64,000 bases of DNA, taken from positions 29,374,610-29,438,609 of the forward strand of contig NC_030382.2 of NCBI RefSeq assembly GCF_001625215.2, read 5' to 3'. The stretch is from Daucus carota subsp. sativus. Its lineage: Eukaryota; Streptophyta; Magnoliopsida; Apiales; Apiaceae. The notes beneath the pieces are model-generated. The model made no database searches. It was not told the origin of the DNA and saw only the letters and a list, made by a program, of their open reading frames with translations. Below, in pieces: positions 1 through 10,828 of this stretch. The first letter of the stretch is position 1; each line of letters starts with the position of its first letter. The position numbers were made by a program, and so were the translations under genes.

Positions 1-702
1 ATAATCTCAGCTAGTGCTGACAAGACACTGAGAGCATGGGATGTCGAAACAGGAAAGCAGATAAAAAGAATGGCTGAGCACTCCTTCTGTGTGAATTCAT
101 GTTGTCCTTCCCGTCGGGGTCCTCCCCTTGCTGTCAGCGGATCAGATGATGGCACTGCCAAACTCTGGGATCTGCGACAGCGGGGTGCCATCCAGACCTT
201 TCCGGACAAATACCAAATAACAGCAGTCGGTTTCTCTGATGCTTCTGATAAGATCTACTCGGGTGGCATTGACAACAATGTTAAGGTGTGGGATCTCCGT
301 AGGAATGAAGTTACCATGACACTTGAAGGCCATCAGGACACGATAACTGGTATGCAGTTGAGTCCAGATGGTTCTTATCTTCTCACCAATGGCATGGACA
401 GCACTCTCCGCATCTGGGATATGCGCCCATACGCTCCTCAGAATCGCTGTGTGAAGGTAATGGATGGTCATCAGCATAACTTCGAGCAGAACTTGTTAAA
501 GTGTGGCTGGTCACCTGATGGTAGCAAGGTCACTGCTGGCAGTGCTGACCGGATGGTGTATATATGGGACACGACTACTCGACGTATACTGTATAAGCTG
601 CCTGGCCACACGGGATCTGTGAACGAATGTTGCTTCCATCCTAATGAACCTATTATTGGATCCTGTGGTAGTGATAAACAAATCTATCTTGGGGAGATCT
701 GA
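1..702 (+). CDS. SNRNP40: U5 snRNP 40 kDa WD40 protein, 3' part
   Basis: The frame is open from base 1 and ends with TGA at 700-702, so the 5' end lies outside the window. The 233 visible residues are tandem WD40 blades with repeated WD dipeptides (RAWDVETG, KLWDLRQRG, KVWDLRRNE, RIWDMRPY, YIWDTTTRR). The C-terminal blade reads LPGHTGSVNECCFHPNEP and ends GEI, which I recognise as the conserved tail of U5 snRNP 40K (human SNRNP40; Arabidopsis At2g43770). In that family the protein is a beta-propeller of the U5 snRNP that contacts Prp8 in the spliceosome. The visible part has no intron. Other WD40 proteins are possible, but the QNLLKCGWSPDGSKV segment is typical of this family. Confidence 0.9.
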   Translation: MISASADKTLRAWDVETGKQIKRMAEHSFCVNSCCPSRRGPPLAVSGSDDGTAKLWDLRQRGAIQTFPDKYQITAVGFSDASDKIYSGGIDNNVKVWDLRRNEVTMTLEGHQDTITGMQLSPDGSYLLTNGMDSTLRIWDMRPYAPQNRCVKVMDGHQHNFEQNLLKCGWSPDGSKVTAGSADRMVYIWDTTTRRILYKLPGHTGSVNECCFHPNEPIIGSCGSDKQIYLGEI

Positions 703-1366
703 TCAACCCTGCCAGCCACCTGATACCTTCAATTTTAATTTCAGTTTAGCTACTACTATCATCAATGACTGACGCCCTGAAATATTACAATTCTAGAATG
801 TGGAATGTGAACAAATGCTACAATTTATTTACTCTGCTATGATTGGGTTAATGTCAATCTCCGTCAAGGATGTAATGAGAAGAATTCGGTTTATTTATGT
901 TACAGGACGATTTTTTATCGAGACTGCTGTCAGTGTAAGATTAATGAGTGTATACTGGATTCATAATTAGAAAAGTCTGTTGTTAAGTTCAAACTGTCAG
1001 TTACACGCAATCGAGAGATGAGTCCCAGTATTATGTACTGAAACACCTATAAAATAATATGATACATAAACCGTTCCGATCATGCACATTTTGGACCGCA
1101 CTCATAAATATTTTTAACAAATATCAACATATTCTGCATATAACGGTAATATTATAAAAACACCGTTGTATCTGTTTGAGAATTGAGATTGAGATATTCA
1201 CTAGCCGTTGCGTTGGGGTGATCCATTGAATTACGCAGCTAGCCGTTAAAGACCAACGGTCATATATCCTAGATTTATACTATAACTACACATTGACATG
1301 TAGAAACCTCAACATATTTTCTCAACATCATCATCATCTTTACAAACAATACACAAAATCGAAACA
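703..1366. other. Intergenic: 3' UTR of SNRNP40 and promoter of the next gene
   Basis: I see no gene here. The first 200-300 bases are probably 3' UTR of the WD40 gene. AT-rich TATA-like stretches lie at about 1258-1266 and 1273-1285, some 80-100 bases before the next start codon, which is a plausible core promoter position. Confidence 0.5.
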
Positions 1367-1915
1367 ATGGGTGGTCTGTCGATCCAAACCCCCTCGCAAT
1401 CAATCCCCGAATGGCAGCACAAAATCTTCCTCCTAAGCAACTACACTGTGCTTGGCGCAGCCTCAAGCTGCATTTTCCTCACACTCTCTCTGCGTCTCTT
1501 ACCTTCCTGGTGCGGTTTCCTCCTCATTCTCCTCCACATCCTCACAATCGGAGGCGCTGTCACGGGCTGCACGGCAGCCTCAGCGGGCTCCAACAAGTGG
1601 TACGCAGCCCATCTGATAACCACCGTTGTAACGGCTATATTCCAAGGCTCTGTTGCAGTTGTCATATTCTCATCAACGTCGAGCTTTTTGGGCAATCTCA
1701 AGTCCTATGTGAGGGAGGAAGATGGCGGTGTGATACTAAAATTGGAAGGGAGTTTGTGCGTGCTTATATTTTGCCTGGAGTGGCTGGTTTTGGGGCTGGC
1801 ATTCGTGTTTAGGTACCGTGAGTTTGTGCAAGGAGGGAATGGTGGAAGGAGCGCGGCGAATGGGAAAGTTGAGCATGAAGATTCTAGTGATTGGCCTTGG
1901 CCTTTCCAAGTTTAG
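1367..1915 (+). CDS. Plant four-helix membrane protein, unknown function
   Basis: This intronless frame encodes 182 residues. Its start sits in a good plant context (AAACAATGGG) just after an AC-rich leader. Four hydrophobic segments are visible at roughly residues 23-45, 48-70, 82-103 and 127-148. The N-terminus is short and polar, and the tail is Gly/Glu-rich and ends WPWPFQV. The layout resembles small plant-specific membrane proteins of unknown function that I cannot name with certainty. Clear codon structure, even helix spacing and an upstream TATA-like region argue for a real gene. Frames on the other strand and in the +1 frame over the same bases are shadows. No signal peptide or catalytic motif was recognised. 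Confidence 0.8.
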   Translation: MGGLSIQTPSQSIPEWQHKIFLLSNYTVLGAASSCIFLTLSLRLLPSWCGFLLILLHILTIGGAVTGCTAASAGSNKWYAAHLITTVVTAIFQGSVAVVIFSSTSSFLGNLKSYVREEDGGVILKLEGSLCVLIFCLEWLVLGLAFVFRYREFVQGGNGGRSAANGKVEHEDSSDWPWPFQV

Positions 1916-2144
1916 GAGTATCTATATATGTTGTTGAAGCTCATTGCATATGAGCATTTCGTTTATTGTTTCATTCTTTGTAATGTCACTCTTTCTTTTG
2001 TGTCAAGCCAATTCTTTGTAGTTTCCTTCATTGTTCTCTTAAATTTTTTAGGAGACAGACGTGATTTTGAAATCAGAATTTAGCGCTGCATTTTTAAATC
2101 AAATTTAGGTTTCTACTTTAGAGCAGTTAATTGGTTACTATTTT

Positions 2145-3822
2145 GGCTTAATGACCTTTTAACCCTCAAAGTTTGGAGGGTTGTTCCGAGTCAGCCTCGA
2201 TGTTTTAACTCGTTCGATTTAACCCTCCAAGTTTCCCGAATGTACCTTTTAACCCTTATACCGGTATGATTTAAAAAACCGGTATAAATCGGAGGGTAAA
2301 GTAGACAAATCCTAATGTGGGTAAACTTTGAGGGCATAAGGGTTAAAAGGTACAACCCTCCAAACTTTGAGGGCTAAAAGGTAAACACTTATATTTGCTT
2401 CATCAACTCATGCATTCAAACATCTATTCCTCTTGTTACAGTGGCTTCAATCACAAAGAAGCACAAAAATCCACATGTTCGTCGTGGTTCTTAAACTAAC
2501 GAGTCCGCTATATTCCTTAAGATTTTGTATAATAAGAGGGTTAAAAGGTCATTAAGCCTAGATATAATCATGAAATGTGTTTGTGTGCTTTCATTCTTGC
2601 CTGACAAAAATAATCCTGATTTAACTTTTGTGTTTGTCTGAGTAATTTAATTTGTTACGTGAGAAAATTCTAATGTTAATGGTTTTAGATGCATTTAGTG
2701 ACTCCTACTAAAGTCTTAACGTTTAGTAAAGTTGGTCCTTTAACATCTGATCTTGCTTAATTAAATCCGAGTAGGATAAAAGGAAATAACTAGTTTAACT
2801 CAAACTTCCAAGCTTAATTCAACTCCTCAGTTCTCCTCGTTTTCATGCTAAAGTATTATGGATCACATTCACCCTGAACCATTTATCATACAGGTCTTGC
2901 TAAATCACATCAAACTTATAATACTTCCTTCCCCTGACGCTGCTCCTAACCAACCGCGAGTAATGATTGTAGCGTGGTAGCTTCCTGTCGCGCACAGTGA
3001 ATTTGCATAATTGTGACCCCAGAAGTTCCCTTTGGCACGTATTGATAGCCTTCGAATTGCCAAATTTCAGAGGAGTAACCTGCAAAAAAAATAAATATAC
3101 CAAGCTATTATAGTATTCATCAAATCCCATTCCCGTTAGAATAAAAATCCGATGCAAATGCAACTACTGTGACTTTTTAAATAGTGTGACAAAATCATAT
3201 CAATTCAGATTTTTAAACAAAAAGCAAGAAGATGGTACATTAATCCAAACTTCTGTCCGTGATCTGGTTGGGCTCCCCTGTTTGTAAGGCTTGTCATTAG
3301 TTGTACCCACAATTTACGAACTCCATCATCAAAACTGTAACGATCATCAAGTGGTTCGTTGTATGGTTTCTGCATCTTTATATTATCATCGTTTAATGGC
3401 AGACGAGTAAATCCATCTGTCGAATCAGCCCGACAAATTCCATTGGGGCTTGTTGAAACACATACAATAATCAATAGCAGCATAGTATAGTAATAGGACA
3501 TCTTCATTTCGTTTGTGATTGGAGCCAGTGTAACAAGAGGAATAGATGTTTGAATGCATGAGTTGAAGAAACAAATATAAGTGTTTACCATTTAGCCCTC
3601 AAAGTTTGGAGGGTTGTACCTTTTAACCCTTATGCCCAAAGTTTACCCTAATTAGGATTTGTCTACTTTACCCTCCGATTTATACCGTTTTTTTAAATCA
3701 TACCGGTATAAGGGTTAAAAGGTACATTCGAGAAACTTGGAGGGTTGAATCGAACGAGTTAGAACATCGAGGCTGACTCGGAACAACCCTCCAAACTTTG
3801 AGGGTTAAAAGGTCATTAAGCC
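2145..3822. mobile_element. Pack-MULE with long terminal inverted repeats
   Basis: This 1678-bp element is flanked by a perfect 9-bp target duplication, TACTATTTT (2136-2144 and 3823-3831), the length typical of Mutator-like elements. Its ends are inverted copies starting GGCTTAATGACC. The terminal inverted repeats run about 310 bp (2145-2458 against about 3510-3822) with only scattered differences. Each arm holds subterminal repeats of CCCTCAAAGTTTGGAGGG. An extra copy of the terminus lies at about 2538-2560. There is no transposase; the interior holds a captured host-gene fragment. Confidence 0.9.
2940..3507 (-). pseudogene. Captured citrate-binding-protein-like gene fragment
   Basis: On the minus strand the frame opens at the ATG at 3507 with a hydrophobic signal-like segment (YYYTMLLLIIVCVS), followed by ADSTDGFTRLPLNDDN and RYSFDDGVRKLWV. 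I recognise these from the plant citrate-binding protein/alginate-lyase-like (PL20-type) family. Past KLWV the similarity continues in another frame as DKPYKQGSPTRSRTE, and after an intron-like gap (3080-3238) as SEIWQFEGYQYVP and GTSGVTIMQIH. The family frame is therefore broken by at least one shift and the 3' part of the gene is missing. The fragment starts almost exactly at the inner edge of the right inverted repeat, so the repeat could supply a promoter. I infer transposon capture, not a working gene. Confidence 0.8.
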
Positions 3823-4097
3823 TACTATTTTAGAGAATTGTAAACACGAAATACACAGTTTTAACATACAACGCGAGAAAGTGGGAAAGATGCATTCAAG
3901 AGTGCCTAGCTACATTGAAATCTTAAACAAGGTCCTTTTTTTGGACAGTGAACTGGACTATTTTATGCTGTTTGCCGATGAATTGAAACTGCAGTGAATT
4001 AACAGACAAAACTGACTGTTATTTGGATCAGGTTACTAGATTAGTCACTCAAGTTGAAGTAAAGATCCTCACAAGAACGATGCCTATTACCACACGA

Positions 4098-4690
4098 ATG
4101 AACACATGTTTAGCTCAGTTACAAACTTTTTCCATCCGGCAGGGCACCCTATAATGGACTCAAAAGTTGGCAGTTTTGATATCCCAGCAGCCTCTATTCC
4201 TGTTATTCCTCTATTGTTTATGTGCATTCTCGTACCAATATATGAAGTTTTCCTTGTCCCCGTGTTTAGAAAACTGACAGGCCATCTCCAAAGGGGGTTG
4301 GTGTTGGGCTAATTTTCTCAGCCATTTGTATGAAAATAGCCGGACTTGTAGAAGTAAAACGAAGGAATGAATTTGTGAACCATAACAAGCGCATTAGCCT
4401 CTTCTGACTTTCATACCAGTACGAGGTATTTGGAATAGCAGATATGCTTATTTTTGTTGGCCTAATGGAATTCATCTACAGTGAGGCTCCAAAAGGCTTG
4501 AAATCACTCTCCACTTTTTTTTCATGGCTTTCGCTCTCAATAGGATATACTTGAGCACAATCTTCGTGGAAATTATTAGTTTGGTGACTGGTAAGTGCAC
4601 TTCAAGTAAAAGAGGATGGCTAAAAACGGCTTGATATGAACAAAAACCATGTTGAACTTCTTTGTACAAGAGAGATATTCCAGTTGAGAA
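4098..4690 (+). pseudogene. NRT1/PTR (NPF4-type) transporter 3' fragment
   Basis: Plus-strand frames encode, in family order, MNTCLAQLQTFSIRQGT, then SFDIPAASIPVIPLLFMCI, YEVFLVPVFRKLTGH, AGLVEVKRRNEFVNHNKR, VFGIADM and EAPKGLKSLSTFFSWLSLS. These are the last third of an NPF4-like nitrate-transporter-1/peptide-transporter family member. The frame changes several times and contains stops (for example in the stretch matching SLFWLS). A segment between KLTGH and LQRG appears deleted and rearranged. No upstream exons are visible, so this is a truncated, decayed copy. How it arrived is not clear. Confidence 0.8.
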
Positions 4691-5128
4691 TATTGACCAG
4701 CCGGTGCTGACAGAAACGCCTCGTGACAGTCCATCTCCTTTAGGATGGAGTCAATTGATATTAGAAACTAAACAAGGTGAAAGGACCAATTAAGTACATT
4801 TCCATAGTATACAACTTGAAGATTGACAACTAAAGCCAAAAAACACTGCGAGAACAGAGCAGGTAGAGCCTGTTAGATCCATTTATTGGGGTTGGTACAG
4901 GCATCAAGCAGCTTCCACTCTTCACTTCATTCTGCTGGAGCCTGTGGTACACAAAAATTATCACAATCTGATGAATTCACAAACTGATAAATTTCACTTC
5001 ATTCTTCAGTCTTGATTTTCACAGATAATATGATAAGACAGTGATATTCTTGCCATCATGACACTCATATATAAGTTACACATTCTAACCATTTTCAGAC
5101 GGTAACGATATCCTGTTATCTGATCAGA
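4691..5128. other. Intergenic, nothing recognised
   Basis: AT-rich sequence with no coding signal, inverted repeat or promoter I can support. Confidence 0.4.
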
Positions 5129-5318
5129 TTTTTTTTTTTTTTTTTTTTTTTTAACGTGGGTACCCGCAGCCGCTACCCTTCGGGTGCGCACTGGGTAAAC
5201 CCACGAGCTCACGCAATAGCCTGTAAACTACGTGAACTCTGCTCCCTTCGGGAGTCGAACCTGTGACCAAGAGGATACATGTCCTCTCTTTAACCAGCTG
5301 AACCAACCCTTGCGGGCC
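5129..5318 (-). mobile_element. tRNA-derived SINE (Au-like) with poly(A) tail
   Basis: Read on the minus strand, the element starts GGCCCGCAAGGGTTGGTTCAG, continues through an A-box-like TGGTTCAGCTGG and a perfect B box GGTTCGACTCC, and ends in about 24 adenines (the T run at 5129-5152). A polymerase III split promoter followed by a 3' A tract marks a tRNA-related SINE. The head resembles the Au SINE family of plants. I could not fix a clean target duplication. A 68-residue frame across it is spurious. Confidence 0.85.
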
Positions 5319-5835
5319 AGTTTTATGAGATTTTGACGATCATTAAATCAACAATTATGACATATTTTTTTTAATTTGGATAATATAATAATAATTATAA
5401 TTATAATAAATGAATTTTTGTTATTAATATTTATGAAAACAATGTTATTTAATATTTTTAATTGTCTATTTTATTATTATGAAGGATAATTATTGTAGAA
5501 ATCGTTAATCGAAATTAATTCGAGTGTAATTAATAAATTGGAGAATTTAGTTAAAATAAAATATAATCAATAATTTAATTAAATAATTTTTAAAAATAAC
5601 CAAATATTAATCAAAAAAATTTCAATAAATAGGACTTTTAGAACGACCGAGGACCTTTTTTTTTAACAAAAAGTTTAAATGAGATATATCGATTTAAGAA
5701 AAAAATTGACGGTGGGACTTGGTGGAAAAGAAAGCCAAACCCTTAAACCCACAAGAATACACAGTAGTTGTACAGCGGCAGCAACCACCAAACCCCAAAT
5801 CCAGAAAACACTATAAACTGTGATTGTAAAGAGAG
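5319..5835. other. Promoter-side intergenic region of the FAM136A-like gene
   Basis: A very AT-rich stretch, then a GC-richer leader just before the start codon at 5836. No defined motif or transposon end was recognised. Confidence 0.4.
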
Positions 5836-5987
5836 ATGGATCACATAGCAGCAGCGGAGGAACGAATTGTTACAGAGAGATTGAGGCAGAAGCTTAACCA
5901 AGTTAATTCTGCTGCTCAATCACACCTCTCTTCCGTTCAAGACCATGTCAATTTTACTCTTCAGGTTATCACTAACTTATGAACTTA

Positions 5988-6029
<42 letters not shown>

Positions 6030-9000
6030 CCTCTCTCCCTCCCTCCCTCCCTCTCTCTCTCTCCCTCTCCCTCTCCCTCCCTCTCTCTCTCCCTGTCTCT
6101 CTCTCCATCTCTCTCCCGTTATATATTATTTATGGATGTTGTTTTTATTGTAGCAAGCGTATTTTAAGTGTGCATATGAATGCTTTGACAAAACCAAAAG
6201 TCAGGAAGACATAGGAAGGTGCGTTGAAAATTGCAGTGCTCCCGTTGTTGCGGCTCAGCGTCTTGTCGAAGACGAGATGGCCAAGTTTCAGGTTTCTTTT
6301 CCTTTTTATGTTTACCTCTTCCTCTTTCAATTTTTTGCTCATATTTGCTACCTGTAAATCATGTGTACTGTTTAACGATCTATTTGTTTGCCTATATTAA
6401 TTTAAAAGTTAACTATAATACATTAAGCAGTATCGAGTTAGATAACGACCGACATCACATTAAGTAATATGAAAATAGGCATTTTTCTTACGAGAACACT
6501 TTTTGTGGTTGAAATAACAAGTTATTCAAGAAAATCAAGTCAATTTTAACCTGTCTTCTGTGATGTATATCAATATCAATCTACTAATAGTGTTATTATC
6601 AAGTATTATGGTAAGGCTAATGATGTCATAACAAGCACTAACCAAAAAAAGTTATAAGTTATAACACAGAATTATGACAATTAAAACAAGATTAAAAGCA
6701 AAGAATCAAGTACATCATTTTCGCTTCATATGGCCAATGTCAAAGGGTGCTTGGTTCATAAGCGAATGGAGCAAATATATTATTTTTGATAAAGTCTAGT
6801 TATTGAGGATCAGAAGAAGCAAAAGGTGAATTATTTATCCCTTGCAAGTTGTAGTCCAATTGGAATGGTTCATCTTCATCTTTCTTTGAAGTTCTTGACC
6901 TTTCATCACATGGCTTGAAGTCGATTCTTATATAATACTCTACTAGATATAAACTATAACTGAATAAAATTACAAGAATAAAGTACCCTTTTTTCTCTTG
7001 AGCACGAGGCTTCGAACGAGGACCCACTTTGCCAACGGACTGCCCCTGTAGGCGTAACATCCTCTTACGCTGCTGAACTCGATAGCTGAAAGCATCTCTT
7101 TCTCTTTCAACTTCTCCATCCACACTTCCATCATCTGAGTCTATCATAACATCTGCTGCTCTTTTTAGCTCGGTCTTCTATCATATGAACATCGTTTTTT
7201 TATTACTAGCCTTTAGCTTCTTTATCAGCTCTCAGTCTGCCTCCAGCCATGAGGATCTTTTTGTTTCTTATGGTCTACTACTGTAGTATCCTGATCCAAA
7301 AACTCTGCTAAAGATATCTGACATTTTTTTTTGTGGAATCTCTCTATCAGCTCCATTCCATGTGTATCTATTCGTATGATCTTTTTCTCCCTCAAACGTA
7401 TCCTTGTCTTTAGGAAAATGCTTTCTCTCCCAATCAAACTTTTAAGCTTCTTTCGCGTTGCATACGAATTTTTAGCCCTCATTACTAATGTTACCTAGTT
7501 ACAAGTTACTACTGGGATCGCTTCTTTCTTTATCCTTTTTCCTGGTTTACGGTGCTTTCGTTACTTCCTTTTCCAGTCTTTATCCTCTTTAACCTCTTCA
7601 AATCAACCTTGGGTAATAAGCGAATTCTTCAAGTGAGTGCTTTGTCTCATGTGGCCGTATTTCAATGTGGAGGGATGACCTCCAAGTTCCAACATCCTCA
7701 TGCAACTTCTTATTTGGAGTACCACTCATTCTCGCAGCTTACCGCACGAAACAGATGCCAGATATGGGCACACTACGTAACAGTTGAAAGTTCACTTCTT
7801 TAATCGACTGCACTCACGGGCGAATACAAGGCCAAATCAGTACTTCATATAAAGAATTACTTTGCTGCTAATAAAAGGATTATATCATGTTGTGAATGTA
7901 AAATACTCCTCAAGTCCCACAAGAGTTGATAAATGTTCTTTTCCAAAAAATACAATAATTATAATAGTTAACATAATAATAATAATAATGATGATGATGA
8001 TATTTTTTACCCTGGAGAATATTAAATGGTGGTAATAATTTATGACTTGACATGACACTACCATAAGAAGCTTGGTAATATTATCATCTTCTAAAAGCAG
8101 ACTATTCCACAACAGAAGCTAGTTACAATTTCATCAAAAATAGAAAATATTTTGTAATACAAAGGGTGAAGCGCCAGGAGTAAAAAAGGGCCAAAGATTG
8201 AGGCCACTTTAGTGTGAAATCCTCAATATATAATTTTAACAGAGTACAAACCAATTTGATGCCACTGCAACTGAAATGAAACGTGATAAACTTGAACCGA
8301 ATGAGGTGCCAGCAGATCTGTATCTTAAGTAAACAAATCACACAGATTAAACGTGAAACACACATAAAAACCTTCTGTGAATTTCAATGTTGATTCTTCA
8401 AAATCTTGCTTCCAGTTCAACATAACTAAACACTTGGCATAAATAATCTATAAACAAACAAAGAAGAAACACTAGGACTCAATTTTCAGAAACAGTGATA
8501 AATTCATAAAATGTAATGACAGAATTTCACAAAACTGCATCAATATATTCAAAAGACACAAACATATTAACGTATTAGCACAAAACTGCCAAAATGCTTA
8601 ATTTTCCATAGTGAAATTCATTCAAATCAAATTCAAGAAGCTCAAATCTAACAAATTTATGCTGTGAATTAACATAATTTACATATATTCATTGCTCAAC
8701 AATATAGTTCAAGGCCTTAACAGTCTAGACATACAAAACTTTGTAACAATCAAAATTAGACACACAAAAAGAAACAAAAATGCAAGTAAAAATATATTAC
8801 TGCTGGTTATAACATATCAAGTAAATTTTGACCAAGGAGGCCACTTTAGTGTCAAACCTCGATAAATAATTTTAACAGAAGACATGCCAATCTGACGGCG
8901 CTGCAACTGAAATGAAACATGATAAACTTGAACCAAAGAAAGCGCTGACAGATCTGTTTTTTAAGTAAAAGAATCATGCACAGACTAAACGTAAGACACA

Positions 9001-10055
9001 CGTAAATGCAGCCATGTCTTCTTCAGTATCATATCAGGTCTACCATGAAAATTATCCAGAACTGTGGAAATATCTATAAATAAAAAATAAAATAAACTAT
9101 CAATTAATGGTGTCAGGTCACAATAAAACTAAAACTATGTATAATAGAATAACTAGAACAAAGATAAGTTTTTTCTCTGGTCTATCACGAACCCTCCTTA
9201 ATTCCAATATATTTTAATTACATAAAAGAATCAATGGGAGTAAAACATGAATTAACAATCAATTCAAACATGTTCTGTAAATGTCTTCTTCACATAGTTT
9301 TTTTGGCACATATGATTTGAAGTAATAAAATCTAAATGATCCTAATATGCAAGGATCCGCAAACTAGTTTATGACATGATTAGTGCTAAGTACCCCAAAT
9401 TATTTTCCCAAATGATGTGGCGTGGAGGTCAGTATAGGATGATTTATTGGTGATATTAATGTGAATGCTAGAGGTCCATTTTCATTTATTGATAACACGT
9501 CCAATAAGAAGATGCCATGTCGAATTTGGAAACTATTTTCGGATTTTTTTGGGGTACCTAGCATTTTCCTTTTGACGTATATGATAAATAAACACCTTGT
9601 ACTAGCACCCTAACACAACTCCCTTTGCAGCAATCAACAATAAGAAACAACGACCATCAAGAATCTTGATCATAAGTTAAATAATAAAACTCTAATCTAA
9701 TCAGAATTTGAATTTATAAGTCAGACCAAATTTGTCGAACGAACACATCAGTTCAATGTATAGTTTTACATATTAGGAGAATCTTATCTTTCTTCTCCAC
9801 TATCTGTTTATATTAACTGTGTAATGAGATGTCTATATAAATTATACATATCATATGTATACGTATCTGTTTAGTTGCTAAAAATATAAAGATTCTGATC
9901 AATTATATCAACCCTAGAATCACGTATATTTCAGAATATTCACAGAATATTGCCATTATAGTAGAATTATTTGATTATAATAAAATTATAAATAATTAAT
10001 GGTCTGGATAGTGGTATATCGAGTCTCTTGATAGGGAGGTTCTCCCTAGAACCCA

Positions 10056-10091
<36 letters not shown>

Positions 10092-10488
10092 ATATTATTA
10101 ATTAATATTGTATTATGTATGCTGCATAATTCATGAAAATTTTATTTTGGTCAGTTCCAAGTGACCTCTGGTACCGGTGGTCGTTCTGTTAGGCTTAATA
10201 GATTAATGGAATGTAACCATTGATTCTACTGTTGTGGCACATTTATATTTTAAAGGTTTTACCCAAATTAGAATGTAAATTGATACATGTTGGATTGTTT
10301 TGCAGGAAAGGTTAAACAGGTCTCTGATGGTCTGCCAAGACAAATTTGAGTCCACCAAACTCCAAAAAATCAAAACTGATGCCACCAATGATTTAGAGTC
10401 ATGTGTAGACCAATCGGTCCAAGATAGTATTAATACGTTGCCTCATCTTGTTCGACGATTGAAGACTTCTCTTTCCATCAATGAGTAG
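5836..10488 (+). CDS. FAM136A: FAM136A-like (DUF842) protein, three exons
   Basis: Exons 5836-5964, 6154-6291 and 10306-10488 join in frame with GT-AG borders to give 149 residues. The start is MDHIAAAEER and the end is RLKTSLSINE. Exon 2 carries twin CX3C motifs (C49/C53 in KCAYEC, C66/C70 in RCVENC), with further Cys in exon 3 (MVCQDK, LESCVDQ). This is the layout of FAM136A/DUF842, a small helical family placed in the mitochondrial intermembrane space in animals. By analogy the Cys pairs may form disulfides there. No cleavable presequence is visible, as expected for that import route. Intron 2 is about 4.0 kb and full of repeats, yet exon 3 is intact. Plant function is not established as far as I know. 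Confidence 0.88.
5989..6117. repeat. (CT)n/(CCCT)n microsatellite in intron 1
   Basis: An almost pure pyrimidine run, mostly CT dinucleotides with CCCT interruptions, starts 25 bases after exon 1. Ser/Leu/Pro-repeat frames across it are artefacts. Confidence 0.95.
6800..7820 (-). other. Degenerate coding-like fragment inside the FAM136A intron
   Basis: Minus-strand frames at 7225-7482 and 6800-7147 are lysine- and acid-rich (VDHKKQKDPHGWRQTES; IDSDDGSVDGEVERERDAFS; VQQRKRMLRLQGQSVG). A further stretch at about 7620-7780 reads SGTPNKKLHEDVGTWRSS and HIEIRPHETKHSLEEFAYYP. The composition looks like decayed exons of a nuclear protein, but I cannot name the gene and the frames do not join. It may be a fragment brought in by a transposon. 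Confidence 0.35.
8200..9012. repeat. Direct duplication of a 175-bp unit in intron 2
   Basis: The block at 8200-8372 (starting GAGGCCACTTTAGTGTGAAA) recurs at 8837-9012 with scattered substitutions. The offset is about 637 bp. The bases between the copies are AT-rich and unrelated. It is either a local duplication or two copies of one short element. Confidence 0.8.
9384..9564. mobile_element. Short MITE with TIR TGCTA(A/G)GTACCCCAAA
   Basis: The left end TGCTAAGTACCCCAAATTATTTT is mirrored at the right end, whose reverse complement begins TGCTAGGTACCCCAAA. The interior is non-coding. The target duplication is not resolved, so the superfamily is open. Confidence 0.6.
10060..10089. repeat. (TA)n tract next to a possible element end
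   Basis: A pure TA run follows GGGAGGTTCTCCCTAGAACCC. Its reverse complement looks like the ends of the (TA)n-bordered elements at 13.3-36.3 kb. No partner end was found to the left. Confidence 0.6.
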
Positions 10489-10828
10489 AACTATCAGGTA
10501 ATGTGTAGAGTCTACACACAGTGACATCTCCCCTTTTCTCTACTCATAACAAGTGAGAAACTTGATATTTCTGCAGTGACTTTTAAAGATCAAGGTTTGA
10601 TTGATGCAAGAGCCATCTGCAAAGTTACTTTGAACTTCATACTTTTGTTTTCAGTTGTTAAATTGTTAGTTTTTGATTCTGCCTCCTATCTGGTGGCACT
10701 TAATTTGATAAGCTTCCTAATCATAATGTGAATGATGTTAGGACGGAGAATATTTTTTCCAATAACGCATCTTTGCAGGATATTTGGATGATATGTTCTA
10801 TTTTTTTATTTGCTAATTGATATGTACA

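Noticed and set aside
142-477. Long minus-strand frame over SNRNP40
   Set aside because: Shadow of the WD40 coding strand without any motif.
2533-2565. Separate small element 2145-2565 nested in the Pack-MULE
   Set aside because: An internal copy of the terminus exists, but its flank (TAGATATAA) does not match the left flank, whereas 2145-3822 has a perfect duplication.
5006-5212. Lys-repeat protein
   Set aside because: It reads through the poly(A) tail of a SINE.
5945-6214. Ser/Leu/Pro-repeat frames
   Set aside because: They translate a CT microsatellite inside an intron.
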